This document shows, in pieces, positions 28,201 through 36,350 of a DNA stretch of 64,000 nt. Both the position numbers and the translations under genes were made by a program. Within the stretch, counting starts at the first letter, position 1; each line of letters starts with the position of its first letter. The DNA is from Clostridia bacterium. GTDB taxonomy: Bacteria; Bacillota; Clostridia; Christensenellales; Borkfalkiaceae. The notes below the pieces were generated by a model. The model saw nothing but the letters and a program-made list of their open reading frames with translations. It was not told the origin of the DNA and searched no databases. The DNA lies in the NCBI GenBank assembly GCA_017504165.1, contig JAFVRR010000001.1, positions 17,079 through 81,078 on the forward strand, read 5' to 3'.

Positions 28201-28249
28201 TAACGAAAATGGACATCTTTTTATAAAACTATGTCGCGTTTTTAAAGTT

Positions 28250-28287
28250 TTATAAAAAAATTACCGCAGAATTAACTACGGTAATTT
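28250..28287 (-). terminator. Terminator of the sugar/ETF operon
   Basis: Stem AAATTACCG / CGGTAATTT around a 12-base loop, followed on the minus strand by T7. It stands 9 bases after the PfkB stop and closes the operon that begins near nagA. Confidence 0.88.
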
Positions 28288-28295
28288 GTAAAGTA

Positions 28296-29186
28296 TTATT
28301 TTAATAATTTTAACGCCTCGTCAAAAGTTGGAATAGCGTCGCGCATGCCAACTTTAGTACATTTAAGACCTGCTACGATTGACGCTATTTTACAAGAATT
28401 TTCAATATCGTAACCCTTTAAGTAAGACGCCACGAACGCGCCGTGGAAGGTATCGCCCGCGCCGTTACTATCAACGCAGTTAACTTTAAGGCTAGAATAC
28501 TTCTTAACTTCGCCATTTTCGTAGTAAATACCACCTTTAGAGCCTTCTGTTACAACTAAAACCTTAGGATTGTACTTTTCTTGCAATTTTAAAATTGCAT
28601 CGGTAGTGTTGTCCGTTTTAGTTATACCCATAGCAAACTCTTCAGACGGAATCAAAATATCTACGTAAGGAAGTAAAGTTTCAATATTTTCATATAATCC
28701 GCCCGCATCTAAACTTACAAGCACTCCCTTTTCTTTAGCGTATTTACTAGCCTCGATTGCAGTTTTTAAGTTATTGCCGTCAAGATGAAGAACGTCGGCG
28801 TCGTCAATTATAGAAAAATCTAAATTCTTTGGCTCGTCTGGAACGTTACCGCGTTCAAACACGCAAGTTCTACTACCCGTTTCTTTAGATAAAAGTATAT
28901 ACGAAGTGAAAGCGGAAGTGTTTTCCACTTGGTAAACACCGTCCGTCTTAACGCCGTAGCGATTGAGTTCGCTAACTAAAAAGTCCCCTTCGCTGTTTTT
29001 AGATAAATTGCCTAAAAAGTGAGCGTCTATGCCTAATTTTGCAAGAACGACAAGGGCGTTCGCTACAGGACCGCCACCCGTTCTAAAGGCGTTATTAGCG
29101 CGATATTTAATATCTTCTTTAGGGTAGGCGTTACATTCGATTAAAGTATCTAAAACCGATGCGCCTATACCAACTACCTTTTTCAT
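28296..29186 (-). CDS. PfkB-family sugar kinase
   Basis: A 296-residue cytoplasmic ribokinase-fold kinase that phosphorylates a sugar or sugar acid with ATP. Signature 1 is FRTGGGPVANALVVLAKLG (about 33-51) and signature 2 is DSNGAGDTFHGAF (about 240-252) with the catalytic Asp. The substrate is not readable. Since an IolB-like isomerase and a class II aldolase lie in the same operon, a 5-dehydro-2-deoxygluconate kinase (IolC-like) role is one option; tagatose-6-phosphate or ketohexose kinase are others. Its start overlaps the aldolase stop by four bases, so the two are coupled. It is the last gene of the operon. Confidence 0.9.
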   Translation of the reverse strand: MKKVVGIGASVLDTLIECNAYPKEDIKYRANNAFRTGGGPVANALVVLAKLGIDAHFLGNLSKNSEGDFLVSELNRYGVKTDGVYQVENTSAFTSYILLSKETGSRTCVFERGNVPDEPKNLDFSIIDDADVLHLDGNNLKTAIEASKYAKEKGVLVSLDAGGLYENIETLLPYVDILIPSEEFAMGITKTDNTTDAILKLQEKYNPKVLVVTEGSKGGIYYENGEVKKYSSLKVNCVDSNGAGDTFHGAFVASYLKGYDIENSCKIASIVAGLKCTKVGMRDAIPTFDEALKLLK

Positions 29187-30019
29187 ACTCTACCGTTTGC
29201 TCCTAAAACTTCAATTTTGGCTTTTACAAAGTTTTCAACCGCTTTAATTGGTTCAGTCATAAATAAGTCGATACCAACAACGCTCTTATCTCTTGCGCGA
29301 CAAGCGTCAAGGAAAGAATAACATAAATCGGTACTGAAATTCATCTTTCTAATACCTACTTTAATAGCAGCCTTAATTTGATCGTCAGGAACACCGCTAC
29401 CACCGTGAAGAACGAGTGGAATATTAGTAAGTTTTTTAATCTTTTCAATTCTATCAATATCAAGTACTGGTAATTTTTTATATCTACCGTGAGCAGTACC
29501 AACCATAACGGCAAGCGCCTCTACGCCCGTTTCTTCTACGTATTTTTTTGCTTCTTCCGGGTCGGTATATTCGCTAGTTGCGTTTTCCGCTCCGTCTACC
29601 GCTTTGCCGATATGACCAAGTTCGCCTTCAACGCCAATACCAACGTAACTGCAAAGTTCAACAACTTTTTTAGTTTCCGCAATATTTTCTTCTAATGGAA
29701 GGCTAGACGCGTCAATCATAATACCAGTCATACCCATTCTAAGCGAGCGAATAACTTCACAAACGCCTGCGCCGTGGTCTAAGTGGAAACATACTGGAAC
29801 TTTGCTTTTAATAGCCATATCCATAACTACGGGAGCAACGTCGTTTGCAACGCCACTAGTAACTAAACGGCTATAGAATTGTAAAATTACAGGAGCGCCT
29901 AATTCTTCAGCGCCGTTGATAACGCCTCTTGCCGTTTCAACGTTGTAAACGTTGAATGCGGGAATACAGTAATTCCCATCTTCTGCCATCTTTAAAATTT
30001 CTTTTAATCCTACTAACAT
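29183..30019 (-). CDS. Class II ketose-bisphosphate aldolase
   Basis: A 278-residue zinc aldolase of the FbaA/GatY/IolJ family that splits a ketose bisphosphate or a phosphorylated keto-deoxy acid to give DHAP. Zinc ligands and active-site segments are visible: VCFHLDHGAG, EGELGHIG, VGTAHGRYK, LVLHGGSG and MNFSTDL. The N-terminus YCIPAFNVYNVETARGV is typical. The short length fits GatY/IolJ-like enzymes rather than the longer FbaA. It is coupled to the PfkB kinase (4-base overlap), so the kinase product is the likely substrate. Whether that is fructose/tagatose bisphosphate or 2-deoxy-5-keto-gluconate 6-phosphate is open. Confidence 0.92.
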   Translation of the reverse strand: MLVGLKEILKMAEDGNYCIPAFNVYNVETARGVINGAEELGAPVILQFYSRLVTSGVANDVAPVVMDMAIKSKVPVCFHLDHGAGVCEVIRSLRMGMTGIMIDASSLPLEENIAETKKVVELCSYVGIGVEGELGHIGKAVDGAENATSEYTDPEEAKKYVEETGVEALAVMVGTAHGRYKKLPVLDIDRIEKIKKLTNIPLVLHGGSGVPDDQIKAAIKVGIRKMNFSTDLCYSFLDACRARDKSVVGIDLFMTEPIKAVENFVKAKIEVLGANGRV

Positions 30020-30031
30020 AATCTTTTCCTT

Positions 30032-31387
30032 TTATAATTTTTTTATTATACCATAGTCGGCATAATCAAATATTCTTGCATTTTTATCTTCGTTAATCGC
30101 GATAATTCTCACCGCGCCTTCTATTGCCGAAGTGTGTTGTACTGCGCCAGATATTCCAAAAGTAACGTACACCTTTGGGGCAATCGTCCTACCCGTTAAA
30201 CCTACTTGCTTTTCGTAAGGAAGTATTCCGCTATCTACAACTTTTCTAGACGCGCACACTTCCGCATTGTACTTTTTAGCCAAGTCTTCAATTTCGTTTA
30301 ATCGCTCTATAGCCCCGTTTCCTACGCCGAAAATCACGCTATAGCCTTGTTTTTTAGTAGTTCTAACCGTTGCGAGAGCGGGGGTAGTTTTGCAAATTAT
30401 ATCCGCCGTAACGTTACCGCCAAGCGCAGGTCTAGTCATAATAAACTGACCGTTATCTACCCTAAGCGAAGTACAGTCAGCGCATAAGCCCGTATTTAAA
30501 ATTACGGCTACTTGAGATGCCAAAACCTTAATTTCGTCCTCATCGGAAAACAATACTATTTTAGCATTTTTATCTAAAATTTCACGGCTTAATTCTTCTG
30601 CCGTTTTGCCGTTAAAGGTAATTTCTATAGGGTTGTCGCAAATAGTTTTCGCTTGCTTTAACGCTCCGCCTACGTAGTAAACACTATCGGTTTTTTCGCC
30701 TATTACTTTCCTTTCTTCTTTGTCTAAGTTTAACGCCTCGTTGATTAAAGCGTCCAACTTATCATAAGTAACAAACTCGCAATACCTTCTACCTACGGTG
30801 CTTTCATACGCCTTTATAACCTTAGTTGGCGAGCCTTCAAGCCCACACTCGTTACAATCTATTCCTAAAACTTTATTGTCCCAAGTTTCAACTTCTTTAA
30901 TTTTAGAAAATATTGATGGAAACCTTAAAGTGTAAGACTTTTCAAAGGAAATCACGGTTTTATCGTTAACGACAATTTCTTCACCGTTTCTCTTAACCGC
31001 TATATTGCCGTTTAATCGCATTACGGAAGTAATTAACTTAAAGCCTAGCCTTTTAGCAACTTGCGGTGGAATTTGCCCTGTATCGCCGTCTACGCTTTGT
31101 CTACCGCAAAAAACGACGTCGGGATTTATTTTTTCTATCGCAGTTGCAAGTACTTTGCTAGTTGCTAGGGTGTCAGAGCCTGCAAAAGCGCTATCGCTTA
31201 TAAAAACGCCCTTAACGCCTAATCTCGTTAAACCTTTAAAATTTTCATAAACGGAGGACGGCGCCATAGTTAAAATGGTAATATCACGACTTTCCGTATT
31301 AAGAGCACATTCTAGCGTTGACGCGTCAAATGGATTGAGTTCCCCTTTATAAAATTTTAGTAAAACGAGAATTTTTTTATTTTTCAT
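30032..31387 (-). CDS. Single-chain electron transfer flavoprotein (EtfB-EtfA fusion)
   Basis: A 451-residue fusion. Residues 1 to about 225 match the EtfB fold, with the signature GRQSVDGDTGQ at 95-105. From about 270 onward it is EtfA-like: NTGLCADCTSL, the FAD-domain TRPALGGNVTADI, TVRTT, and the segment QVGLTGRTIAPKVYVTFGISGAVQH (about 390-418) that binds FAD, ending IIAINEDKNARIFDYADYGI. EtfB plus EtfA normally total about 580 residues in two genes, so the EtfA N-terminal domain is reduced. It overlaps the FGGY kinase stop by 11 bases. ETFs shuttle electrons from flavin dehydrogenases; the FAD oxidase and Fe-S protein encoded upstream in this operon are the likely partners. Whether it bifurcates electrons cannot be decided here. 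Confidence 0.9.
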   Translation of the reverse strand: MKNKKILVLLKFYKGELNPFDASTLECALNTESRDITILTMAPSSVYENFKGLTRLGVKGVFISDSAFAGSDTLATSKVLATAIEKINPDVVFCGRQSVDGDTGQIPPQVAKRLGFKLITSVMRLNGNIAVKRNGEEIVVNDKTVISFEKSYTLRFPSIFSKIKEVETWDNKVLGIDCNECGLEGSPTKVIKAYESTVGRRYCEFVTYDKLDALINEALNLDKEERKVIGEKTDSVYYVGGALKQAKTICDNPIEITFNGKTAEELSREILDKNAKIVLFSDEDEIKVLASQVAVILNTGLCADCTSLRVDNGQFIMTRPALGGNVTADIICKTTPALATVRTTKKQGYSVIFGVGNGAIERLNEIEDLAKKYNAEVCASRKVVDSGILPYEKQVGLTGRTIAPKVYVTFGISGAVQHTSAIEGAVRIIAINEDKNARIFDYADYGIIKKL

Positions 31388-32837
31388 TACTTAAATCCGT
31401 AAATACTTTGCTTAATTTTTTATATTTTTTGAATATTTTTGCGTAAATTTTATGATTTTCTTTATTAGGGCGTACTTTTCCCGTTTGCTTGTTGCAAACT
31501 TTTAAAGCGTCTTCATAATCTTTAAAGAAGTTTGACGCTATGCCCGCGCACATTGCCGAACCGAAAGAAGAATCGTTATACTTCGTCGTAATTAAAGTGA
31601 TATTTAACGCGTCTGCAACGATTTGCCTCCAAAGTTCACTTTTTGCGCCACCGCCGATTGAATAAGCCTTTTTCCCAACTTTAATTCCCTTTGCTTTTAA
31701 ATATTTAATGCAATCTAAAAGTGAGAAGGCAACTCCTTCCATAATACTTCTTGCAAAATGCCCCTTAGTATGCTCTGCACCCACGAAAGTAAAGCCTCCG
31801 CGAAGTTTCGGGTTAGCGTACGGAGTAAGTTCCCCCATTAAGTATGGGTGGAATATAAGACCGTCACTACCAACGGGAACGTTTTTAGCAAGTTCGTCAA
31901 ATTCACTATATTCCCCACCAAAAACGTCTCTAAACCACCTTAAAGAAGATGCGCACGCCTTTGTTGCGCTACCCGGGTAATAAAGTCCGTCTTTTAAGTG
32001 AGCGTAGTTAATTACGTTTTTATCGGCAACGTAATTATCGGAAACTATACAAATTCTACCTGCCGTTGCAAGTTTAAGCGTCATATCCCCTTTATTTACA
32101 CCACCCGACGCGAATACTTCCATAACGGTATCCGTTGCACCGCAAATTACTTTAGTGCCAACTTTAAGTCCGCTATCTTTCGACGCCTTTTCGGTAACGT
32201 AGCCAACTACGTCTAAAGGATTTACGATACTAGGCATATTTTCTTTCGTCATTCCGATAAGAGATAAAAATTTATCTTCCCAAACGTGTTTATCAAAGTC
32301 AAAGAGCATACTGCCTTGCGCTTCGATATAATCGGTAACGAAATCGCCCGTAAATTTACCGCGCACGAAATCTTTAGCAAAGGTTATTTTTTTAACTTTT
32401 GCATAAATTTCGGGGTAATTATTCTTTATAAACATAATTTCAGGTAACGACCAAATGGTATCCACGTTATGTTTACACTTTTCAAAAATAAAATCGCCGT
32501 AATTTTCTTGTAAAAACGCCTTTTCTTTGATACTGCGCGTATCCGTCCAGTAAACGGAATTGCAAACGGGCTCGCCGTTATCATCCATTAATACTGCGGT
32601 ATGCGTTGCAGCATCGAAACAAACGCAAGAAATTTCGCTAACGTCAATTCCTGCGGTTACTTCTTTAATGTTTTTACAAGCGGCGTTATACCAGTCGATA
32701 GGGTTTTGTTCCGCCTTGCCGTTTTCTCCGTAAAAAGTAGGATATTCGGTCGTAGCAGTTTTTATAACTTTGCCCTTATCACTAAGTAAGGTGGCTTTGC
32801 TTGCGCCTCCACCAAAATCTACACCTAAACTGTACAT
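31377..32837 (-). CDS. FGGY-family carbohydrate kinase, xylulokinase-like
   Basis: A 486-residue two-domain sugar kinase. The phosphate-1 motif is YSLGVDFGGGASKATL near the N-terminus, SISCVCFDAATHTAVLMD-like and YWTDTRS follow, and the second-domain segments ICGATDTVMEVFASG and AYSIGGGAKSELWRQIVADAL are typical of XylB-type FGGY kinases. The catalytic Asp is probably in the ICGATDT segment. The substrate could be xylulose or another ketose or polyol. It sits between the IolB-like isomerase (a 151-base gap holding a hairpin) and the ETF fusion (an 11-base overlap), so it is part of the same catabolic unit. Confidence 0.9.
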   Translation of the reverse strand: MYSLGVDFGGGASKATLLSDKGKVIKTATTEYPTFYGENGKAEQNPIDWYNAACKNIKEVTAGIDVSEISCVCFDAATHTAVLMDDNGEPVCNSVYWTDTRSIKEKAFLQENYGDFIFEKCKHNVDTIWSLPEIMFIKNNYPEIYAKVKKITFAKDFVRGKFTGDFVTDYIEAQGSMLFDFDKHVWEDKFLSLIGMTKENMPSIVNPLDVVGYVTEKASKDSGLKVGTKVICGATDTVMEVFASGGVNKGDMTLKLATAGRICIVSDNYVADKNVINYAHLKDGLYYPGSATKACASSLRWFRDVFGGEYSEFDELAKNVPVGSDGLIFHPYLMGELTPYANPKLRGGFTFVGAEHTKGHFARSIMEGVAFSLLDCIKYLKAKGIKVGKKAYSIGGGAKSELWRQIVADALNITLITTKYNDSSFGSAMCAGIASNFFKDYEDALKVCNKQTGKVRPNKENHKIYAKIFKKYKKLSKVFTDLSNEK

Positions 32838-32864
32838 TTAACACCTTTTAATTTAATTTTGATA

Positions 32865-32895
32865 TGGGATATTGCCATTTTAGCAATACCCCATA
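32865..32895 (-). other. Intra-operon hairpin before the FGGY kinase
   Basis: An imperfect inverted repeat, ATGGGATATTGC / GCAATACCCCAT, lies in the 151-base gap between the IolB-like gene and the kinase. No T-run follows on the minus strand, so an RNA-processing or stabilising element is more likely than a terminator. Confidence 0.45.
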
Positions 32896-32988
32896 ATTTT
32901 TTACACTTGTTTAGACTAACTGCTTATTAAAAACGCATTACGCTACGTTTCAAGCGCCGTTTATCAATAAGTTTGTTAGGATAAACTA

Positions 32989-33780
32989 TTATTTAACAAT
33001 CCACTTATGTTCTTCTTCAGTAGTGCAGAAGATACCGCGGTCTTTACCCGCCATAATCCATAAGCAGTAGTTTTTGTAGCCTGGGGCAACGGTGAATGGG
33101 TGATATCCCTTTGGTACTTCTACCATTTCGCCAGATTTAACTTTATAAACTTCGTTAATGTCCCCTTCTTTAGAATATACGGCTTGGAAACCAAAACCTT
33201 GTGGTTTATCAAACTCAAAATAATAAATTTCGTCTAAGAAACCTTCGGTTGGCATATTGTCAACGTCGTGCTTGTGTGGTGGATAACTTGCCCAGTTGCC
33301 GTCTTCTACCCAGAATTCGCCAATGTATAAAAGGTTTGCCTCAACAGTTTCTGGTAAGTTAAACGCTGCGGTTCTTGTGAAAGAGCCTTTACCTAAATAT
33401 TTAGTCTTAATATCTTTAACTTCAACGTATTGAGGTTTAAAGTATTTTTCAGCAGGCGCTTTAGAAACGGCAATTTTAACGTCACCGCCTAAACCTGTTA
33501 CGGTAAACTCAGTATCCTTACCTACGTAAACCGCCTCTGCAGGTCCATCGAACACGTTTGCCCTTTTACCTACTTCTTTAAATTCAAAGCCTTCGCCTTT
33601 AATAGAACATTTACCATATAAAATAATAAGGGCAAATTCTTTACCTTTTTCAGTAATAGTATAACTTTGACCGTCGGCAAGTTTTAAAAAGTCAAGTTCA
33701 GCATAAGTTAATACGCTGTTTCTATCAGTAATAACTCTTTCGTATCCGTATTTTTCAACGTAGCCTTTCTTTAAATTCAT
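32989..33780 (-). CDS. IolB-like 5-deoxy-glucuronate isomerase family protein
   Basis: A 263-residue bicupin of the IolB/KduI superfamily. IolB features are strong in the C-terminal half: YPPHKHD (metal-binding His pair), LDEIYYFEFDKPQGFGFQAVYS (metal-binding Glu), and VPKGYHPFTVAPGYKNYCLWIMAG (the fourth ligand His). In the inositol pathway IolB converts 5-deoxy-glucuronate to 2-deoxy-5-keto-gluconate, which is then phosphorylated by a PfkB kinase (IolC) and cleaved by a class II aldolase (IolJ); homologues of both are in this operon. No IolG, IolE or IolD homologue is in the window, so the exact pathway is uncertain. The length is typical of IolB. Confidence 0.88.
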   Translation of the reverse strand: MNLKKGYVEKYGYERVITDRNSVLTYAELDFLKLADGQSYTITEKGKEFALIILYGKCSIKGEGFEFKEVGKRANVFDGPAEAVYVGKDTEFTVTGLGGDVKIAVSKAPAEKYFKPQYVEVKDIKTKYLGKGSFTRTAAFNLPETVEANLLYIGEFWVEDGNWASYPPHKHDVDNMPTEGFLDEIYYFEFDKPQGFGFQAVYSKEGDINEVYKVKSGEMVEVPKGYHPFTVAPGYKNYCLWIMAGKDRGIFCTTEEEHKWIVK

Positions 33781-33804
33781 AATTCACCTCTTAATTTTGG
33801 GTTA

Positions 33805-34881
33805 TTAAATATTTTCAAGTAACATTTCTTCAACGCTTAATACTTTAGCGCCTTGTGGAGCAGTTGCCTTTAAAAGCACGTATTCAGCAGGGCTTTCAGT
33901 AACGATTACGTTGCAATCCATATTTTTAGCGTTAATCCATCTATTTTGGGCAACTTCTTTAATAACTTCAGGCATATATTCGTTCATAATTAAATGACCT
34001 GCCATATTAGTTTCTTTACCCTTTAAGAGCATTTCTTTATTAACGCCAACGCTTGCGATAATTTCGCGTGCAGTAGTTTCATCGTCTAAATCACGAACGT
34101 AGAAATAGTTGTCTTGTAAAGTGTATTCGTTATTGCCCTTTTTAACTTTTAACGCGCCGTCTTTTATAAGTTTTAAAAGATATTCGTTAATAGAAACAAT
34201 TTCCGCTTTAACTTCAACGTTCCATTCGTTGTATTCGTGTTTCATAAGTTTATAGTCTTGTGGGTCGTAAACGATAACCGTTTCGTATTCGTTTAACGCG
34301 TTAGCGCAAGCAACTGCAGCGTTTTTAGTTTCTTCAGTTTTACCTGTTAAGAACCAAAGAGCAGCACCGCTGTCTTGATTTTTAAGTAAATCTACTTTAA
34401 CGCCCGCTTTTGCTAATAATTCAACTACCTTTTTAACAAGTTCCGGTACGTTGTATAACGCGTCTTGACCTACGAATAAACCGATTTTACCGCCGTTACC
34501 GTATAAAGAATCTAAGCAAGAACAAGCCTTTTTGCCGTAAATATTGCCAGTTTCAGAATATTTTTCAATTAAACCAACGATATAGTCAGGAGCAACGCCG
34601 TTTAAAACGATTTCAGTTTTTAATTCTTGAATGAACACTTTTGGGTCCCAACCTGTCATACAGTTGTTAGTACAAGCACCGCAAAGCGCGCATTCGTAAA
34701 CGTTTTTAGAAATTTCTTTAAGTTCAGTAGCACCGCGAACAACCATAGATGCGCCAAGCGCTCTTGCCCTTGCAGTGTTTCTTTCTAAACCGGTCGCATT
34801 TCCAATAGGACAAATATGACGACACATCCAACAAAATCTACAACTATCAATTATTCCTTTTGCTTTTTCTGAAATATTCAT
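33805..34881 (-). CDS. (Fe-S)-binding oxidoreductase subunit, GlcF/HdrD-like
   Basis: A 358-residue cytoplasmic iron-sulfur protein. Two 4Fe-4S motifs are seen: Cys14/17/20/24 (CRFCWMCRHICP) and Cys64/67/70/74 (CALCGACTNNC). The C-terminal half lacks clear CCG (CX31-38CCX33-34C) motifs of HdrD/GlcF, so it is a reduced version. I chose ATG 34879-34881 because AGGAGA precedes it at six bases; an upstream in-frame start would overlap the FAD gene. It is the natural electron acceptor of the FAD oxidase encoded immediately upstream (14 bases) and could pass electrons to the fused ETF. Confidence 0.87.
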   Translation of the reverse strand: MNISEKAKGIIDSCRFCWMCRHICPIGNATGLERNTARARALGASMVVRGATELKEISKNVYECALCGACTNNCMTGWDPKVFIQELKTEIVLNGVAPDYIVGLIEKYSETGNIYGKKACSCLDSLYGNGGKIGLFVGQDALYNVPELVKKVVELLAKAGVKVDLLKNQDSGAALWFLTGKTEETKNAAVACANALNEYETVIVYDPQDYKLMKHEYNEWNVEVKAEIVSINEYLLKLIKDGALKVKKGNNEYTLQDNYFYVRDLDDETTAREIIASVGVNKEMLLKGKETNMAGHLIMNEYMPEVIKEVAQNRWINAKNMDCNVIVTESPAEYVLLKATAPQGAKVLSVEEMLLENI

Positions 34882-34894
34882 ATCTATTCTCCTA

Positions 34895-36319
34895 TTATAA
34901 ACCAAGTTTGAACGGATTCATAATTCCGTTAGGGTCAAGTGATTTCTTAATACCTTCAAACACTTGCATTGCAGGACCGTATTGTTCTTTCATAAGTCTA
35001 CCAAGTTTAAAGCCTACGCCGTGGTGGTCGTTAACTACACCGCCGTTAGCGATTGCAGTTCTAACGCCTAAGTTCCACATAGCGTTGTGTAAACGCATTG
35101 CTTCAACAGGGTCCTTTGGAACGTCCTTTTCATCGATAATGAATCTATCGTAAATCATACAACCCCATTCGTACCAGTGAGAGAAGTGAGCGATGAATTT
35201 TGCTTGTGGGAAGTTCTTTTCAACCGCTTCTTTCATTGCCCAGTAGATTTTTTCAATCTTGTCGTATGGAGCAATAGTATCCATTGTACCGAACATTTGT
35301 GGAAGGTCCATCATATGGCCAGGATAGAAGAAAGTAATTTTTTCCTTCCACCATTTTTCGCCGTATTCGCTACCTAAGTCTTCAGCGCCGTACTTAGCGA
35401 AAGTGTCAAGTAAGATTTTTTCTTCAACGTCAACAAGTTCTTTAACGCCTTCGTAAGCGATGTTCATAAACGCACCTGGTTTAGAAACGCCTACGATTTT
35501 CTTAATTAAACTTGCAGTTTCAGCCTCGTCGTATAAACGCATAACCGATGGTTTGAATTTTTGTAAAACTTCACGGCTTGCCTTAAATGCAGAAGACATA
35601 TCTTTGAATAAGAAACCTCTAAATCTTCTAACTTCAGGTTCTTCGTAAATTCTAATTTGCGCTTTAGTGATAACGCCAAGCGTACCTTCACTACCGATAA
35701 AGATTTGGTTTAAATCTGGACCTGCAGCGTGCTTTGGTGCAGATGACGTATTAATAATATCACCGTTAGGAAGAACGACTTCCATTTGAAGTACCATATC
35801 GTCGATTTTACCGTATTTAGTAGAAACGACGCCGATACCACGGTGCGCTAAGAAACCGCCGACAGTTGAGCAAGTAAGTGAAGATGGGTAGTGCATTGTA
35901 GCGTAACCCTTTTCGTTTGCAGCCCATTCGATATGTTTATAAATAGCGCCTGCGCCACATTCTATGTACATACTATCGGTATTTACTTCGTAAATTTTGT
36001 TCATTCTCTTAGTATCAAGTAAGATACCACCGCAAACTGGAATAGCGCCACCTTGAGTACCGCCACCGCCACCCCAAGTAGTAACTGGGATTTTGTAATA
36101 GTTTGCAATTTTCATAACTTTTGACGTTTCAGTAGCGTCTTTTGGTGATACGATGAAGTCTGCCTCAGGCATTCTTCTACCTCTATCAGCCCACATTCTT
36201 GAAAGCCAAAAATAGTCAACACTGTGAGTAACTTTGTCTATTTCTTTAATAGAACAGTTTTCACGACCTACCGCATCTTCTAACTCTGTTAAAATTTGCG
36301 TTTGTAAAAAATCATTCAT
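34895..36319 (-). CDS. FAD-linked oxidase of the VAO/GlcD/AgpS type
   Basis: A 474-residue flavoenzyme. The FAD-binding PCMH fold (about 45-230) shows ADFIVSPKDATETSKVMKIA, the Gly-rich PVTTWGGGGGTQGG, MYIECGAGAIYKHIEW, STVGGFLAHRGIG and IFIGSEGTLGVIT. The C-terminal cap ends with GGVVNDHHGVGFKLGRLMKEQYG, which in this superfamily holds active-site His residues, and LDPNGIMNPFKLGL. Relatives oxidise 2-hydroxy acids (glycolate, lactate), or use an alkyl-DHAP (AgpS). The HHGVG motif resembles both groups. With an Fe-S subunit and ETF in the operon it most likely oxidises a hydroxy acid or polyol and delivers electrons to ETF. The gap to nagA upstream is 31 bases. Confidence 0.9.
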   Translation of the reverse strand: MNDFLQTQILTELEDAVGRENCSIKEIDKVTHSVDYFWLSRMWADRGRRMPEADFIVSPKDATETSKVMKIANYYKIPVTTWGGGGGTQGGAIPVCGGILLDTKRMNKIYEVNTDSMYIECGAGAIYKHIEWAANEKGYATMHYPSSLTCSTVGGFLAHRGIGVVSTKYGKIDDMVLQMEVVLPNGDIINTSSAPKHAAGPDLNQIFIGSEGTLGVITKAQIRIYEEPEVRRFRGFLFKDMSSAFKASREVLQKFKPSVMRLYDEAETASLIKKIVGVSKPGAFMNIAYEGVKELVDVEEKILLDTFAKYGAEDLGSEYGEKWWKEKITFFYPGHMMDLPQMFGTMDTIAPYDKIEKIYWAMKEAVEKNFPQAKFIAHFSHWYEWGCMIYDRFIIDEKDVPKDPVEAMRLHNAMWNLGVRTAIANGGVVNDHHGVGFKLGRLMKEQYGPAMQVFEGIKKSLDPNGIMNPFKLGL

Positions 36320-36350
36320 AATTAACTCCTTAATTTATAATCATTTTAAG

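Noticed and set aside
32989..33780. Assignment of the operon as a complete inositol pathway
   Set aside because: Inositol dehydrogenase, dehydratase and hydrolase genes (iolG, iolE, iolD) are absent in the window.
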